Assembly (NCBI GenBank): GCA_028023455.1
Contig: JAQFVV010012476.1
Location: 1,841,820 to 1,905,819 of the forward strand
DNA: 64,000 bases
Origin: Epiperipatus broadwayi
Lineage: Eukaryota > Onychophora > Udeonychophora > Euonychophora > Peripatidae
Direction: 5' to 3'
Each line of letters begins with the position of its first letter. Position 1 is the first letter of the stretch. Shown here one piece after another: positions 11,291 through 23,442 of this stretch. The notes beneath the pieces are model-generated. The model did no database searches. It was not told where the DNA came from and saw nothing but the letters and a program-made list of their open reading frames with translations. The translations under genes and the position numbers were made by a program.

Positions 11291-13500
11291 TGAGGTGGGG
11301 GATTAGTTCAGGTATAATTATGTCCTTTGCATTGTTGATTAATCTATGGTAGTTGGTGATGAATGAAAGCCCAATTAGTTATTTTCATTGCTGAAAATGT
11401 ATTCATGGTAAAACTAAATATATGTCATTAAAGTGACTTATAACTTGCCTACAAGTTCAATGTGCCATTGAGTTAAGAGCCTGTTTTCCAATGAAAGAGC
11501 TGTGGAAAAATTCAAAATGCCAATGGATTCAAATAAAAATGTTAATGAAGAAAATTAGACTTCCAAAAGAGTAGCTTTGGAAAAGCCCAAGATATGGAAG
11601 AGCTTTTTTGAATAGAAAGACTGCTGTGCAAAAAGAATAATTATTTTGAAGTAAAAGAAAAATGGTGAAAATACAAAATTTATGTGAGAGTTGATTCCAT
11701 TAAAACTAGTAACGTATTATTTTCCATTATATAGACATTAATTCAGATATTTCCAAAGCTGTATTATATATTAATAAATTAATTAATTTGTAAAGTTTTT
11801 TTTAATTATACCCCCCGCCCCCCTTTGAATATTTTATATAATTTGCATTTATATATATATAGTTACATAATTCTAAATAATTTTAATTTTTGTTTTAAAT
11901 AAATAACTTACAAAGTGTGTGTATATAATTAACCGCTGCAATATGTGTGTGGGAGGGGAAGCTGAATAAACTATTAAATGTATCTCCCCATAAAAAAAAG
12001 GCAAATAGATTTATTGCTCAGGAGTTTGTAAAAAAGTTTGAGCCCCGGGTTTGCAAGTGTTAGAATCCATCCTGGATCCTCCCAGTCCCAAATTGGTTGC
12101 TCTACCTATTGTGTACCAAAGCATGCATAGCTGCTACTCACCAATGTTTTGATATGAAAACGAAATGTGATTTTTTGTATATACTTTGAATTTTTTTAAT
12201 ATTATGCTAATTTGCTAATTTATTAAATTGTTTATTTAAAATTACAATGATACTTGTATCCATTCTTTATTTAATCCTCAACCTGATTGTGTAGTAAATC
12301 CTTTACTTATACACGTGACTGTGGGTTATCTAATGCACAGAAATCAGCTCCAACTATACCCAAGTTAAATTAGACCACGAATAACTTATGATGAGAGCAG
12401 TTATTTAACAACTAATAGAAATATACAAAGTAGTTCTTTGAAGTCAGAAATTGATACCAGAAGAAATAGAATCCATCACCTTCAATGCAAATAAACCTGA
12501 TCTATGATAACCAATATTATTTCACACTAATATAAAGTTTCAGTCCTTTTGTGTATAATGCTTGATTTATTTACAAGATATATGGTCAAAAGACAGATAA
12601 AAGATGACATCTTTTATCAGACAGAAGGGTAAATGTATTTACAATTTGATTAAAAATGGTTCTTTAGAATCTGTTTGCAAGTTTGTCCTAATGTGACTGT
12701 TCTGTGTAATATTGTACATTTATAAATATTACACATTTGTTCAGCAGTAAAAACCTATTTGTGTGCAGTTAAAATTATTAGTAACCAATCCCAATATTAT
12801 CTTTATGGTCAATAGAAACAAATGGGTGATAATAATTATTGCTAGGAGAATGTAATCAGTTCATTGATATTACTTCATTGAAGTCAAACTTTGAAGACTC
12901 AAATTATATTGACTGAGGATGGTAGATGATTCTGGCAATGATCTCACTGCTGACCCATATTGGGATGGGTGACTAAATTTTGATGATAGCATTTTGTTAT
13001 TGACAATTTTATTATTGGTCATTTGGAATATTATTTGATATTATTGCATTTGGTATATTACAGTACACAATTACTATCTTGGAGGAACCACTTCATTATC
13101 TGGATGATATACAGCTATTGTTTTATACAGATTATGGTATGGAATTGAAGATTTGGGATTCTTATTAATACATCATAAAGTCATTAAAAGAATTTTCCTT
13201 GAAGATATGAAGGAGTACCCAAAAATAATCAAAATCATTCTCTGGTATCTATGTCTATTGTAATATCTCTTACAAAGAACCTTCTGCATCAATCTGCCAA
13301 ATGATGTTATCATGTGAAATCATGGTCATACATAGCACATATTTTTGTAAAATATGTTTTGCATATTTGTTGATTTTTGCAATGGCTAAAAAATTGGAAC
13401 AGTGTTAAATTCTGCTTTCTTTTAGGAAAAATGGCAGGGAATACAACTGGATTGCTTGAAACAGCTTACAAGCAAATTGCTTTGAAAAATACAATAATCT
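11291..13500. other. AT-rich DNA, no gene seen
   Basis: I see a C/G-run near 11811-11823, a small perfect 23-bp palindrome at 12595-12617 (gataaaagatg/catcttttatc), and possible old SINE debris near 12000-12130. There are no open frames or domains I can support. Confidence 0.45.
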
Positions 13501-13704
13501 CTTCTATATATACACTTTAATGCAAAAAAAATTTTTTTAATGATTCCTTTATTTTCCTGACAGTTTCGATTATCCTGTAGTCTTCATCAGAGTGATCTTA
13601 AATTCCTCTATAATCACTCTGATGAAGACTGCAGGACAGTTGAAACTCTCATGAAAATAAAGGAATTATTAAAAAAAGTTTTTTGCATTAAAGTGTATAT
13701 GAAG
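13501..13704. repeat. Palindrome with two opposed hammerhead-core-like motifs
   Basis: Arms of about 95 bp (13501-13596 and 13613-13704) are inverted copies with a 16-nt spacer. Each arm holds CTGATGA ... GAAA: on the + strand CTGATGA 13619-13625 and GAAA 13642-13645; on the - strand TCATCAG 13584-13590 and TTTC 13564-13567. On the + strand GACTG/CAGTT around CAGGA would make a stem II. The 3' side carries 'aaaataaaggaatt'. This is probably an inverted pair of Penelope-type terminal segments. Stems I and III are not convincing, so self-cleavage is unproven. Confidence 0.6.
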
Positions 13705-14217
13705 GTGAATAGTAAGCAAATATATATGAAGAAATGCAAAGAAAGTTAAAAAAATACAAAAAAAAAAATACAAGTGTTATATTCATCATGTTTTAAAAAT
13801 CATGGTGAGTGAAGTCGAATATCATGATGGTGTCAATATTTTCTTATGCAAATGGCATTGGTCACTCAAAATTTGTTCATAAAAATCAGGCATTTAAAAT
13901 GTACAAGTTTTGAAACTGTTACATTATGTGATAAAATGTAAATGTCCCATTTTGTGCAAAGTGAGGAATGAGTGTTTCATCATGTCAGCACACTAGTACT
14001 TAAAGCTTGAATATGAAACAATTTTTTTTAAAGTCAGCAAGACCCAGCTTGTCCATCTGGCACATTCACTCAATCTCATTCCATGCACCTTTTTAATCTC
14101 TCAAATGAATAAGTGACACTTTTTTTTGCGGATTTAGAAGTGGTGAAGAAAACCTGATGGTGGTGTTAAAAGACATCTATTTGCAAATATTTCCAAACTA
14201 CTTTGAAAAGTGAAAAA

Positions 14218-14400
14218 CACATTTACACCAGTGCATTGCATTAAATGGACTATAATTTGAAAAATATTCAATTTGCAACACTATAAACTAAATATACAAT
14301 ATTTATTACACATTTACACCAGTGCATTGCATTAAATGGACTATAATTTGAAAAATATTCAATTTGCAACACTATAAACTAAATATACAATATTTATTAC
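14218..14400. repeat. Exact 91-bp tandem duplication
   Basis: The unit beginning CACATTTACACCAGTGCATT at 14218 restarts at 14309 and is repeated with no difference that I can see through 14399. The identity implies a recent event, or an assembly artefact. Confidence 0.9.
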
Positions 14401-14764
14401 AAAATTCTGGTTATATTTGGGCTGTCCCTCATATTTTATAAAATTCTAAAAGTATAAAGACAAGATTATTCAACTTCCTGGGTGTGATTCTCATCTTACA
14501 AAGAACCTTCAAAAGATCACATGGACACATTCAAAGTTAGCTTCCGATTGCTCCCTCATTCAACAACTTTTTAAACAACACAAAAGACAGAATACTTTTT
14601 GAACAGACTCCCTGAGTCATATATAAAATTTTATTCCCTGCCTCATCCTGTAGATCTGTGTATTACAGTGAATCTAATGCTAACAGATCAACAGCAGTTG
14701 TCTGGCATATGTATTCATGTAATAAAGCTAAATTAAATCCTAAATACAAATCGATTTTTTTTTT

Positions 14765-15062
14765 CATTATGAGCTGGCTATGGATGCCCCTTTTTTACCT
14801 CCAATGAAAGAACAATATGTGCTCAGATGGATGATAGAAAATAAAAATATAAAAAAGCTTGGGCTATTGCAAATGATTGTCATTCCATCAATATAAAAGA
14901 TTCCTGTGTCCCATTGTCAAAAAAATGGAATATCTAATGTACATACTGTGCCTGATTTAAATATTGGTCTTCACCACTTTATATGCATATTTTTAGCAGC
15001 ACAGTTCTCTTCAGCACTATGATTTGGACAGAAATCTGCTAAAAGTTGGATTGGGGTATTTA
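14765..15062. mobile_element. Fragment related to palindromic family P4
   Basis: 'gcttgggctattgcaaa', 'cattgtcaaaaaaatggaat' and 'ttcagcactatgatt' occur in the same order as in the palindromic element at 35930-36285. The inverted arm is not preserved here. No coding sequence is present. Confidence 0.5.
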
Positions 15063-15540
15063 AGTCTTTCTTATTAGTTGTATTTTAATTTTTTATATTA
15101 ACTTGAGCAGTATGTTTGTTAGAATCAAGGGGTGAAAAACCACAACTTTATTGGATTCATTTTGTAAAGTGAATAAGTAATAATAGACCTTCTAAAAAGT
15201 ATTTTATGGGAAACTTGAGCATGATTTCCATGGATCCAATTCCATTTATATTATAAAGATTACCAACAAAGACTCTTTAAGAAAAGTAATGTTGATTACT
15301 TCAATTGGAAAGATATAGAAGAGGATGGAATACAATAAAGAGTTTTAATTAAAAAAAAGCATTTAAATCCTTCATAGACAAAAATTTGCTACAGTCCACC
15401 ATTAAAAGATAGCATCACAAAATATCTAACAAAGCAATAAAGGAGACCCATGTTGACATAAAAATGCTACTGTGTTTCATAGATTGATTTTAAGAGTCAT
15501 TGCAAAACACACTATTGTATTATTTTTCCTGCATTGTTGA

Positions 15541-15640
15541 GTGCAGTGGTAGGGTGCCAGACTTTGGAGTGCCAAATAGTCAAATTAATTCTAATATTGC
15601 CACTTCTGGAACTTCTTATGAACTCATGAGCAATAAAATC
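15541..15640 (+). mobile_element. SINE remnant
   Basis: The stretch 'gtgcagtggtagggtgccag' resembles a tRNA A-box region. It is followed about 80 bp on by 'acttcttatgaactcatgag', a tail motif also found in the likely SINE remnants at 41200-41230, 56830-56855 and 60600-60615. The B box is lost. Confidence 0.4.
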
Positions 15641-15965
15641 ATTTATTTATTTATAATATTATGGAGTATTTATTGACTCTAGATTATCAATTAAGTCATG
15701 GCATCTATCATAGTCCTCACATAAGTCAAAGTATATGTTTTCCAATTCTCAATGTTTATGCATCAATCAGCATTTATTATTATTTGTTTTTTTTTGTTAT
15801 AAATAAAATCATATTATAATATCTGTATTTACACAGATTGTTCCATTTTTGCAATATCCACTTTATCTGTTTTTCAATACATATTATTCCTGGTAGATGG
15901 TGTGACAAATTTGTTAGAAATATTCATGGGACTTATAATATATTAGATGTTGTTTATTTCTTGAT

Positions 15966-16484
15966 CATCATCAACCATTATCAATCCACTGCAGGATGAA
16001 GGTCTCTCCAAGTTCAATCCATCTTCTCCAATCTTTAGCTTCTCTACTCTGCATCACGCCTGCACCCTTTCTTATTTTATCCATCTCACATGTGGTCTCT
16101 TTCTGGGTCTTTTACAAATTTCTTGAAATCCAGTTTAAGACTTCAATTGCCAATCTATTATCATCTCTTCTAGCAATATGTCCAGCCCAACTTCACTTCA
16201 ATCTTTTAACTTTTACAATGAGATCAGTAACACTGTTTGTTCTCTTACCCATACATTGTGTTTTTGATCTCTTCTTGTTACTCCCAACATGGATCTCTCC
16301 ATACTTATTTGAGTGGTCTGAAGTCTCTGTGTTGCCCTTCTATTAAGTGTCCAAGTCTCAGATTCATAAGTAAAAACTGGTAAAACACATCTGTTAAAAA
16401 CCTTTCTTTTCAAACACATAGGCATATTTCCTTTTAGTATTAAGTTATTTCTACCAAACGCACTCCAACCAATTTCATTCATTA
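15966..16484 (-). mobile_element. RTE-type LINE, 5'-truncated 3' fragment with 11-bp TSD
   Basis: Read on the - strand this is the 3' end of the same RTE family as 27923-30537. An 89-codon frame (16213-16482) starts in the 'GWSAFGRNNLILKGN' segment that follows the reverse transcriptase domain, is frameshifted, and continues in another frame to the 'WIPR'-type C-terminus and a (GAT)-type tail near 15966. It is flanked by TATTTCTTGAT at 15955-15965 and 16485-16495, an 11-bp target duplication, so 5' truncation occurred at insertion. It cannot encode an active protein. Confidence 0.85.
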
Positions 16485-16770
16485 TATTTCTTGATATATA
16501 GTGTAAAAGAGTTCACATAGATTTCAAATTTCTTGCTATTAATGCATGATTGAATCTGGTGAAATTCACAGAAAGTGTACCTGGTTGATTCTATATCATT
16601 AAGAAAAAGTAAAACATTTTTTTATGTAGATTTTCAAACCTTTTGCATTTTAAATCATTAACTTCACAAAAAAATTTTCAATAAGACTTTCACAGTTTAG
16701 TTATAATGCTTCCAAATTATTTAATATGCTTTTGCAAAAATGATTTTGAAACTAACTGATATCATAATAA

Positions 16771-17330
16771 ATAAAATAAAGACATATATCACATGACTTA
16801 ATTTGATAATCTTGCAATTATAAGCTAAAATAAAGAGTGTGCTAATGATTTTAACAAGCTATATTGATAAATGGTGCAAGAGAAAGCATTTAAAAGCTTT
16901 ATCTAGAAATTATCCTCAGCTCCAGACCAGTTTCTAGCTATTGGCTTTTCTAGGTGAGGCATTAGGATATCTCAGACATTAGATCCAAAATACTAACTCA
17001 AAGCCAGCACTTATCTGATAGTTAATTTTTAAGTAGAAAATCTGAAATTCTCAAACACCTATATGTCTTCAAATCCAGATATCTAACTTACATAGTTATA
17101 AGGGTGTGAGAAATCTTCAACCATACCATATGTTAATAGCCTTAGCAATATAATATCACTTGGAACTTAAAAGCAAAACTGTAATAGTAAAAAAATAAAA
17201 TCATACATCACGTGCCTTAATTTGATAAGCTTGTAATTATAAACTAAAACAAAGAGTGTGCTAATAATTCTAATAAGATTTATTGATAAATGCTGTAAAA
17301 GAAAGCAATTGTTTGATTTCTACAAATTGT
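16771..17330. repeat. Diverged direct repeat (~420-bp spacing)
   Basis: About 140 bp from 16771 ('cacatgacttaatttgataa ... aataaagagtgtgctaat ... attgataaatg') recur from about 17191 with roughly 85% identity. The CACGTGA-like start also appears near 60770. This could be two copies of a dispersed repeat or a local duplication. Confidence 0.6.
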
Positions 17331-17689
17331 TTACAATATTGGTTGTATTATGTGTTTTTTTATTGGTTTTATATTTAGGTTATCCTTTTAATCCAGGCTC
17401 AAAAATTCTTGTATGGAGTTTATATTATTGTATTATTTTTACTTGTTTGCTGCTGCTTCTTCTTCCCCTCCTTCCACTTTTTCTTTTTATTATTATTGTT
17501 ATTACTATTACTACTACTGCTGTCAGCAATAGCATCAGTTTTCCATCATAGGTTGTGAGTGAATGCTGATGATAGATTTTTAAAATTTAAAGTTCACTGC
17601 AGAAAGACTTAAAAGACAGTATTACAAGGTGTCAATTAATAGTCTAAATAACTATGATGAAATGAAAGTATATTCAATACATAAATATT

Positions 17690-18110
17690 TACGCACTCAT
17701 GAACACGTATACATATACGCGCATTTCTATACATATATGCATATATTCAGAGTTAGTTAGAATGATGTAAAGACATACATTTTGAAGACGTACGATTAAT
17801 ACACGCTCAATGATGTTTATAGTTTGTGTGTGTTTGTAAACAAACGCAGACCCTAAGGATCAAAGTTGACAACGTTTTTGTAGCTTTCAAATGTGAAATA
17901 AATTAGAATCATTTCTTTGTCTCTTCTGCGATCTAGCTTGGCGTTGTTATCTCGGTAAACAGGCTGCTTTAGAGTCTGGTTTGTTATTGATTACATTTTT
18001 AACAAGTCCTTATCCAGTCAATAATACATGACTGCTACCGCTTCGACACCACCGAGGTTATTCTTAATACCTTGCATCAAGCCAACCTGTTTCCCTCAAC
18101 AGTCTAAAGT
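17690..18110. other. CpG-normal island without ORF
   Basis: About 15 CG dinucleotides in 420 bp is close to expectation for this base composition, while neighbouring kilobases are strongly CG-poor. No long open frame or repeat match is seen. Candidate unmethylated regulatory or non-coding exon DNA, on composition only. Confidence 0.35.
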
Positions 18111-18477
18111 TTTAAAGATTAGAAGTTTCCTAAGTATAGGGAAGGGGGAGGGGGATGAAGTTGGTTTAGTAAATAAATAAAACGAAACATGAGAACGAAC
18201 ACGCCATTAATCAGTTTACAAAAAAGAATAATAATAGGCAGCGTCAGAAAAAGTTAACTATTATAGAATACAGTACAAAGAAAATAAAACAAGATCTAAG
18301 ATTAGGCTTTATAGACATTTTATCTCCATGTTCTCGTTTCTAATATCTTGTTATTATATTCTCATAATGAACTGATATTTTTGTGAAGGATAAGACTTCT
18401 TGTTTGGTATCAGTTACGCTTGTGTGTGTGTGTATAAAATGGTTTTGACACAATATATATATATATAACGTATTTAG

Positions 18478-18550
18478 GCTGACGGTATTGCAGTTAGTAC
18501 ACCTATCTGTCTGCTATACGCTAACTTAGTGTTCGAATCTGAGTAAAATT
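18478..18550 (+). mobile_element. tRNA-like SINE head remnant
   Basis: 'GGTATTGCAGTTAGTACACC' resembles an A box and 'GTGTTCGAATCTGAG' (near 18530) is a good B box at normal spacing. Stem pairing is poor, so I call a tRNA-derived SINE head rather than a tRNA gene. Confidence 0.5.
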
Positions 18551-18679
18551 TATACATTTTTTCGATTAACTTTGAACTTCTAAGCGTGTTTAAATGTTTT
18601 TTTTTTTTTTTCCAGGTTAACGAATTTATCCAGCGATATAACTATTATGTTAGGAATAATAAGGAGGAATCGTAAGATA

Positions 18680-18905
18680 AATAATTGGTTGAGAGAACGA
18701 ACAGGAATCGCTCATATCATCGAAAAAATCAAGATTGAACGAACAGGAATCGCTCATATCATCGAAAAAATCAAGATTGAAATAGAGCGGGGCTGACTTT
18801 TTTTAGAAGAAATGATAATAGATTGACAGTTGAAATTTTAAGCTGGATTTCAAAAGTTTTTAAAAGATCTAAAAAAAAAAAGCGTGTGTGAAGTGGATGT
18901 ATAAA
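18680..18905 (+). mobile_element. RTE LINE 3' fragment with internal 42-bp duplication
   Basis: 'gagagaacgaacagg', 'atcgaaaaaatcaag', 'agaagaaatgataatag' and 'gttgaaattttaagctgga' follow the 3' coding part of the RTE family in order. The segment starting GAACGAACAGGAATCGC at 18695 is repeated at 18737 (42-bp period), which intact copies lack. Frames are broken. It sits in the CpG-normal region that begins near 17.7 kb. Confidence 0.7.
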
Positions 18906-19202
18906 ATAAGAAAGTTTTTATAATGTGATGTGAAAAAGAGAAGTTATGAATTGTCGAAACTGAATTAAACTCAAATGACCATTCTGCCATGGATCAATTA
19001 CGCTCACAAATGATGAAATAATGATAATAAATAAAACAATACTTTCAACAATTGGCCACAGGGTGGTTGTCTTATTTGCTGTCTTATTTACTGTCCTTTA
19101 AAAACTAAAAACACCTCTTTCACTAGTGGTCTAATTTAAGTGTAGTTTAATTTATCTTAAGGGATTGGAAATTAGTAAATATAAGTCTTCCCTATAATCT
19201 TC

Positions 19203-19310
19203 GTGAAGAGTTAGCCTGGTTGGTAAGCATGCCACATAAAGAGAAGAATTCAAACCTGGAACTAATGAACTTACACATCTTGTAGTCAATTTGAACTCTT
19301 TTATACTATT
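19203..19310 (+). mobile_element. tRNA-derived SINE remnant
   Basis: 'GTTAGCCTGGTTGGTAAGCA' matches an A box with D-loop, and 'GAATTCAAACCTGG' at 19246-19260 is a decayed B box. The following 'actaatgaacttacac' resembles the SINE tail seen elsewhere. A weaker relative lies at 19570-19640. Confidence 0.5.
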
Positions 19311-19767
19311 ATTCAAGATAACATTTTGAAATAAAACAGATATCTGAGTTTGAAGTCAAGCTAATTTGCCTGCAGAATAATCTAGATATAACTTTAGATT
19401 AGTTTTTATATTTTAAATAACTCAGTTGTTTTTAACTCATTATCCAGAAAGATTAATAACAACAATGTCACATGACTTTTTATATGTTTCCAAGAACAGA
19501 GCCAACTAACCTTGAATCATCAGGCTTACACTAGATGCTGTACTGATGTAAACTTCTCTACTAGAGATTGGCTTTTGTATTTTTAACTCATCAGTAGGGA
19601 CTAGAATTCAAAACTGGAACTAGTGTGCTTATTGTTCTCATAGTCACTTTTTACTTAAACTAAATTAATATTACTGTTTTTAAAGTTTTTAATTCCATAT
19701 ATAGTTTCATAATATTCACAGTGTGGACAGCAAAAAAATTTCATTCATTCATCTCAATTTCCAGGCA

Positions 19768-19942
<175 letters not shown>

Positions 19943-20465
19943 AAACATTTATGTTTCTTAATTCCCAAGTGAAGAAAACATAAAACTGAAATAAAAAAGA
20001 CTTGTTCTTGTCAAAATGGAGCTGTTTGCTTACAGTATCCATGAGGATGGGATTGACAGAACCACAAAACTATTAGCACTTTCTAACCTGAAACAATGTC
20101 ATGGTTTTCACATGTTAGCATCTGGCATCTTAGTATAAATGGTAGTTAATGATAGTTGATAGGTTTAGGCGATAAAAGAATGATCAGGATAGAATAATTT
20201 AAGAGTAACTACTGTAATTCCAAAGGTAAAGCTACTGCTTAACATTATTCTTAGAAATGTTCATATTGAATCATAAGAATGTTCAAATTACTTTTATAAC
20301 TTTGTGAGAACTTATATATTTGAAGTAAAGCAATTGCCATGAGGGATCTTGTTGTTAGTAGTTAAACAAATTTAGCACCACCCACTTATAAAAAAATCAT
20401 ACTTAGAGAAAGGAATCCACCATCAATGTTTTTGTGTCCTGTACAGTGATGGAGTAACAATAGAA

Positions 20466-21120
20466 AACTCTCCATACAGTAGTGTCACCAAGTACAAGCC
20501 ATAGCAATCAATGGATGGTAGAAGTTTGTGCAATAGAAACTAGTCTGGGGATATTGGAGGAGTAAGTACTAGATAGGAATTTTATGCACAAGCTTGCTAG
20601 CATTCTCTGATTGTTATGGCTTGTATTGAGTACTGCTACTGTATGGAGAGTGTCACCTCTGTGTAAACAACTTGTGTAAGTATAGAAAATGGTGATCATG
20701 CCATATTTTAATGGTTTAAAACCAATCCTGCATATAGGATTATGGTGATTGTTGTTATTTAAAAACCAAAGACACCAAAATGTTTAGACAATGAACTGGG
20801 ATTAGATCTATATGATTAAACATATTTAAATAAATAGATTAAAGGTGGCTTACGGAGGATTGCTTTTCATCCAAAGACCTGAAGGTGGTGCTCTCAGATC
20901 CAAAGATTTTGCTGATGAAAGCCACAAGCTAAAAACTGGTCAGTGAATATCGGAGATGTATTAGATAGGGATTTTATGCACAAACCTTCTGACATCCATT
21001 GATTCCTATGGTTTGCACTAGGTTGCATTACTGTATGGAGAGTTTGCTATTGTTTTAACAGCCTTTTCAAGCATAGGAAGTGGCTATCATGTGATGTTCC
21101 AGTTATGCAGTAATATAGCT
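20466..21120. mobile_element. Retrozyme-like dimer, family P3 locus 1
   Basis: Two head-to-tail copies of one unit. 'gaaactagtctggggatatt ... tagatag.attttatgcacaa ... tgtatggagag ... atggtgatcatg' occurs from 20540 and again, diverged, from 20930, a spacing near 390 bp. The junction of the second unit reads ATCCAAAGATTTTG then CTGATGA (20912-20918), a small AGC/GCT stem, AAAA where hammerheads have GAAA, then a GTC (20939-20941). A partial palindrome (20466-20520 against 20600-20660) precedes the first unit. No protein is encoded. Dimers with hammerhead-like junctions are the hallmark of retrozymes. Confidence 0.5.
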
Positions 21121-22763
21121 AAACATTGAACATTGATTTTCAGGTAAATAAAAAATATCTAAGTTAATTAGGTGAATGGATTAAAATGTTTAAACTACTA
21201 TTTGACTGCTGAACATTACATGATCTAAGCATAACCAAACAATTATTCACTTATCAATGTTTGTTTATTTATTTGGACATTCTTCATTTATATAAAATTG
21301 TTAAAGAATTTAGAATGTAATTTTTAACAGCACAGTTCAATATGCTTTTGTGTCATAAATCTCTCTAAAAAAACTTGACTGCTTCATGTATATATCTCAC
21401 ATGAGGTCTCCTGCTAGGTTATGTAATCATCTTCATTCAACTAATATTGTTTACATTACATTTTGACCAAAAGGCAAGATTAGATGCTATCTAATAAAAT
21501 ACCATACCAAATGATATGGCACAATTTATATCAAATTATGTTACTTATAAGACTTACACACTGAAACCCTTGTCTCATGTTAATGAGATTCACAGTTATT
21601 TGATAATAGGATTTTCAGATGTAAGGTGTAACTGTAAACAAATATTAAGCAATGTAAAGCAGAAATTCTCCCTCTGCAAATACATTGTCAGCTTTTCTAA
21701 GGCTAAATATCACCTTGTATGGAACTAGTCATGTCTAGCTCTTTTCTTTTCTAGATTGTTTTTTATCATAATATATATAATCACAGATAAAATTATAAGA
21801 CTTTAAAACTATGGTTCAAATTCTTCATCTAACTGCAACAATAGAATATCTTGAATGTTTCCACAAATTACTTTTTCATTTTTTAATTACATCCACAATT
21901 CTGATACCAGTCTTTTTCTCCTTTTTTTGATTGATATTTTTAAGTGTGTGTAAAATATGAAAAGTTCTTATTATTGAGAATGTAAAAATAGGGAACATAT
22001 TAAAAAAACAGAAATCCTTTATAGTAATTATATAGTACCCTTAATAAGGTGTCTTTGGAACAGGATTTGCAATAGAAGATTTACTTGATAATTAATTATA
22101 TGTTTCACAACCCCTATTTATGTATTTTCTCTTTTCCCACAAATATAGAAGAAGCACAGTTTAAAATGGTCAGTCATACAAAACATAGTTAGGTCACACT
22201 ATACTGTCAATTGAACATTTAACTGTAGAAATAATTATAATGCCAGTTAGGATAAAATGAACTGGAAGAGTATAGAGTAACTAAATGTATTTTTCACTAT
22301 ACTGATGAAGTAAACATATAAAAACTAAGGGCATCTGTGCAGTAGATGTGGCCTTTAAGATACCTGTTTTTATATAACTATAAAAAATCTGATTATCTGA
22401 TGTTTTTGAGAAGAAAAAATGTTTAAATTTAAAATCATAAAAATTGGTCAGTGTGGAATTCATAATAAAATTTCAAGCTATATGATATGATTTCCATAAA
22501 TATTAGTATGTTTTGCTTCACTTTTAAAAAAAATTGAATTCATAGCTCTAGAATAACTTCTGTAAAACTCGTTCATGTAAAAAGCAATTGTGTTAAAGAT
22601 AAAATCTATAAATTAGCTGCTATTGTAGAATTAATGTTTTTTTTTTTGTTAATTAACCTCTTTAGCTGAAAACTCCTTTCAATTTTGGATGGGACTACAC
22701 AAGTCTTCCATTAAATATTCTTCCATATTTGAACATTTTATTTTTGAAATTAAACCCTTTTTT
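21121..22763. other. AT-rich DNA, no gene seen
   Basis: A 70-codon frame at 21516-21728 and a 60-codon frame on the other strand at 22281-22463 show no recognisable domain, and they are about the length expected by chance among so many frames. Confidence 0.45.
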
Positions 22764-23442
22764 GATATTTGTGAGTTTTTGAGTAAATCAAGATGGCAGC
22801 CCATATTTTTGATAAATCTAGAGTTTTGGGGCCCTCCAAAAATATTTACAAAAAAAAAAATGCCTGCTAGATAGCATCATATTTAATAATTACATTAAAA
22901 AAAGAAATCACTGTGAAATAATTAATTACAATATTTACAGTTTATTTTATTTTATTTTTTGGAATAACTTATTAACAGAAAAATGGAGGGGGGGGGATAT
23001 AAATACAATATTTACACTCTATTCATGTAAGCATTGTGCAATCATATAGTTACCTTTCACACACACTTTTTGGCACAACAGGATCCCATATCTTTGGAAA
23101 TAATCCACTGCATCATGTTCTGTGACAGGAAGATCCCAAATTTTTATCAACATGACAATTTACCAAATAAAAACTGCTGACAAAAAAAAACTTACTGAAT
23201 TGAATCAAAGTACAATATTACCAATGTCTCATCGCTTCCCACATTATAAGCAAAAAAAAATTGAAATAAAGCATCTTAATGAAATTTATCAGAATTTATT
23301 CCTTTTCTTAAATTTAAAAATCGATTTATTAATATTCCTTTAGCAGCTAACACATCTTTGGTAGAATATAGGTTCTTGAAACTGTATATTTTTCAAAAAT
23401 ACAGTATAAAATGCTTGGTTTACTTGAAAACTCACAAATATC
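22764..23442. mobile_element. Foldback element, second copy of the 1087-2455 type
   Basis: The ends are an inverted pair beginning GATATTTGTGAGTTTT (22764; matched inverted at 23427-23442). They continue into the 'aagatggc' and 'cagtttcaag' motifs shared with the element at 1087-2455. An 8-9 G tract lies near 22989. The open frame at 23122-23343 lies inside the arm and is not a gene. Confidence 0.65.

Noticed and set aside
12000-12130. tRNA-derived SINE on the - strand
   Set aside because: Only the 'aataggtagagca' word fits; no B box at the right place.
15996-16346. 116-codon + frame
   Set aside because: Antisense shadow of the RTE 3' fragment on the - strand.
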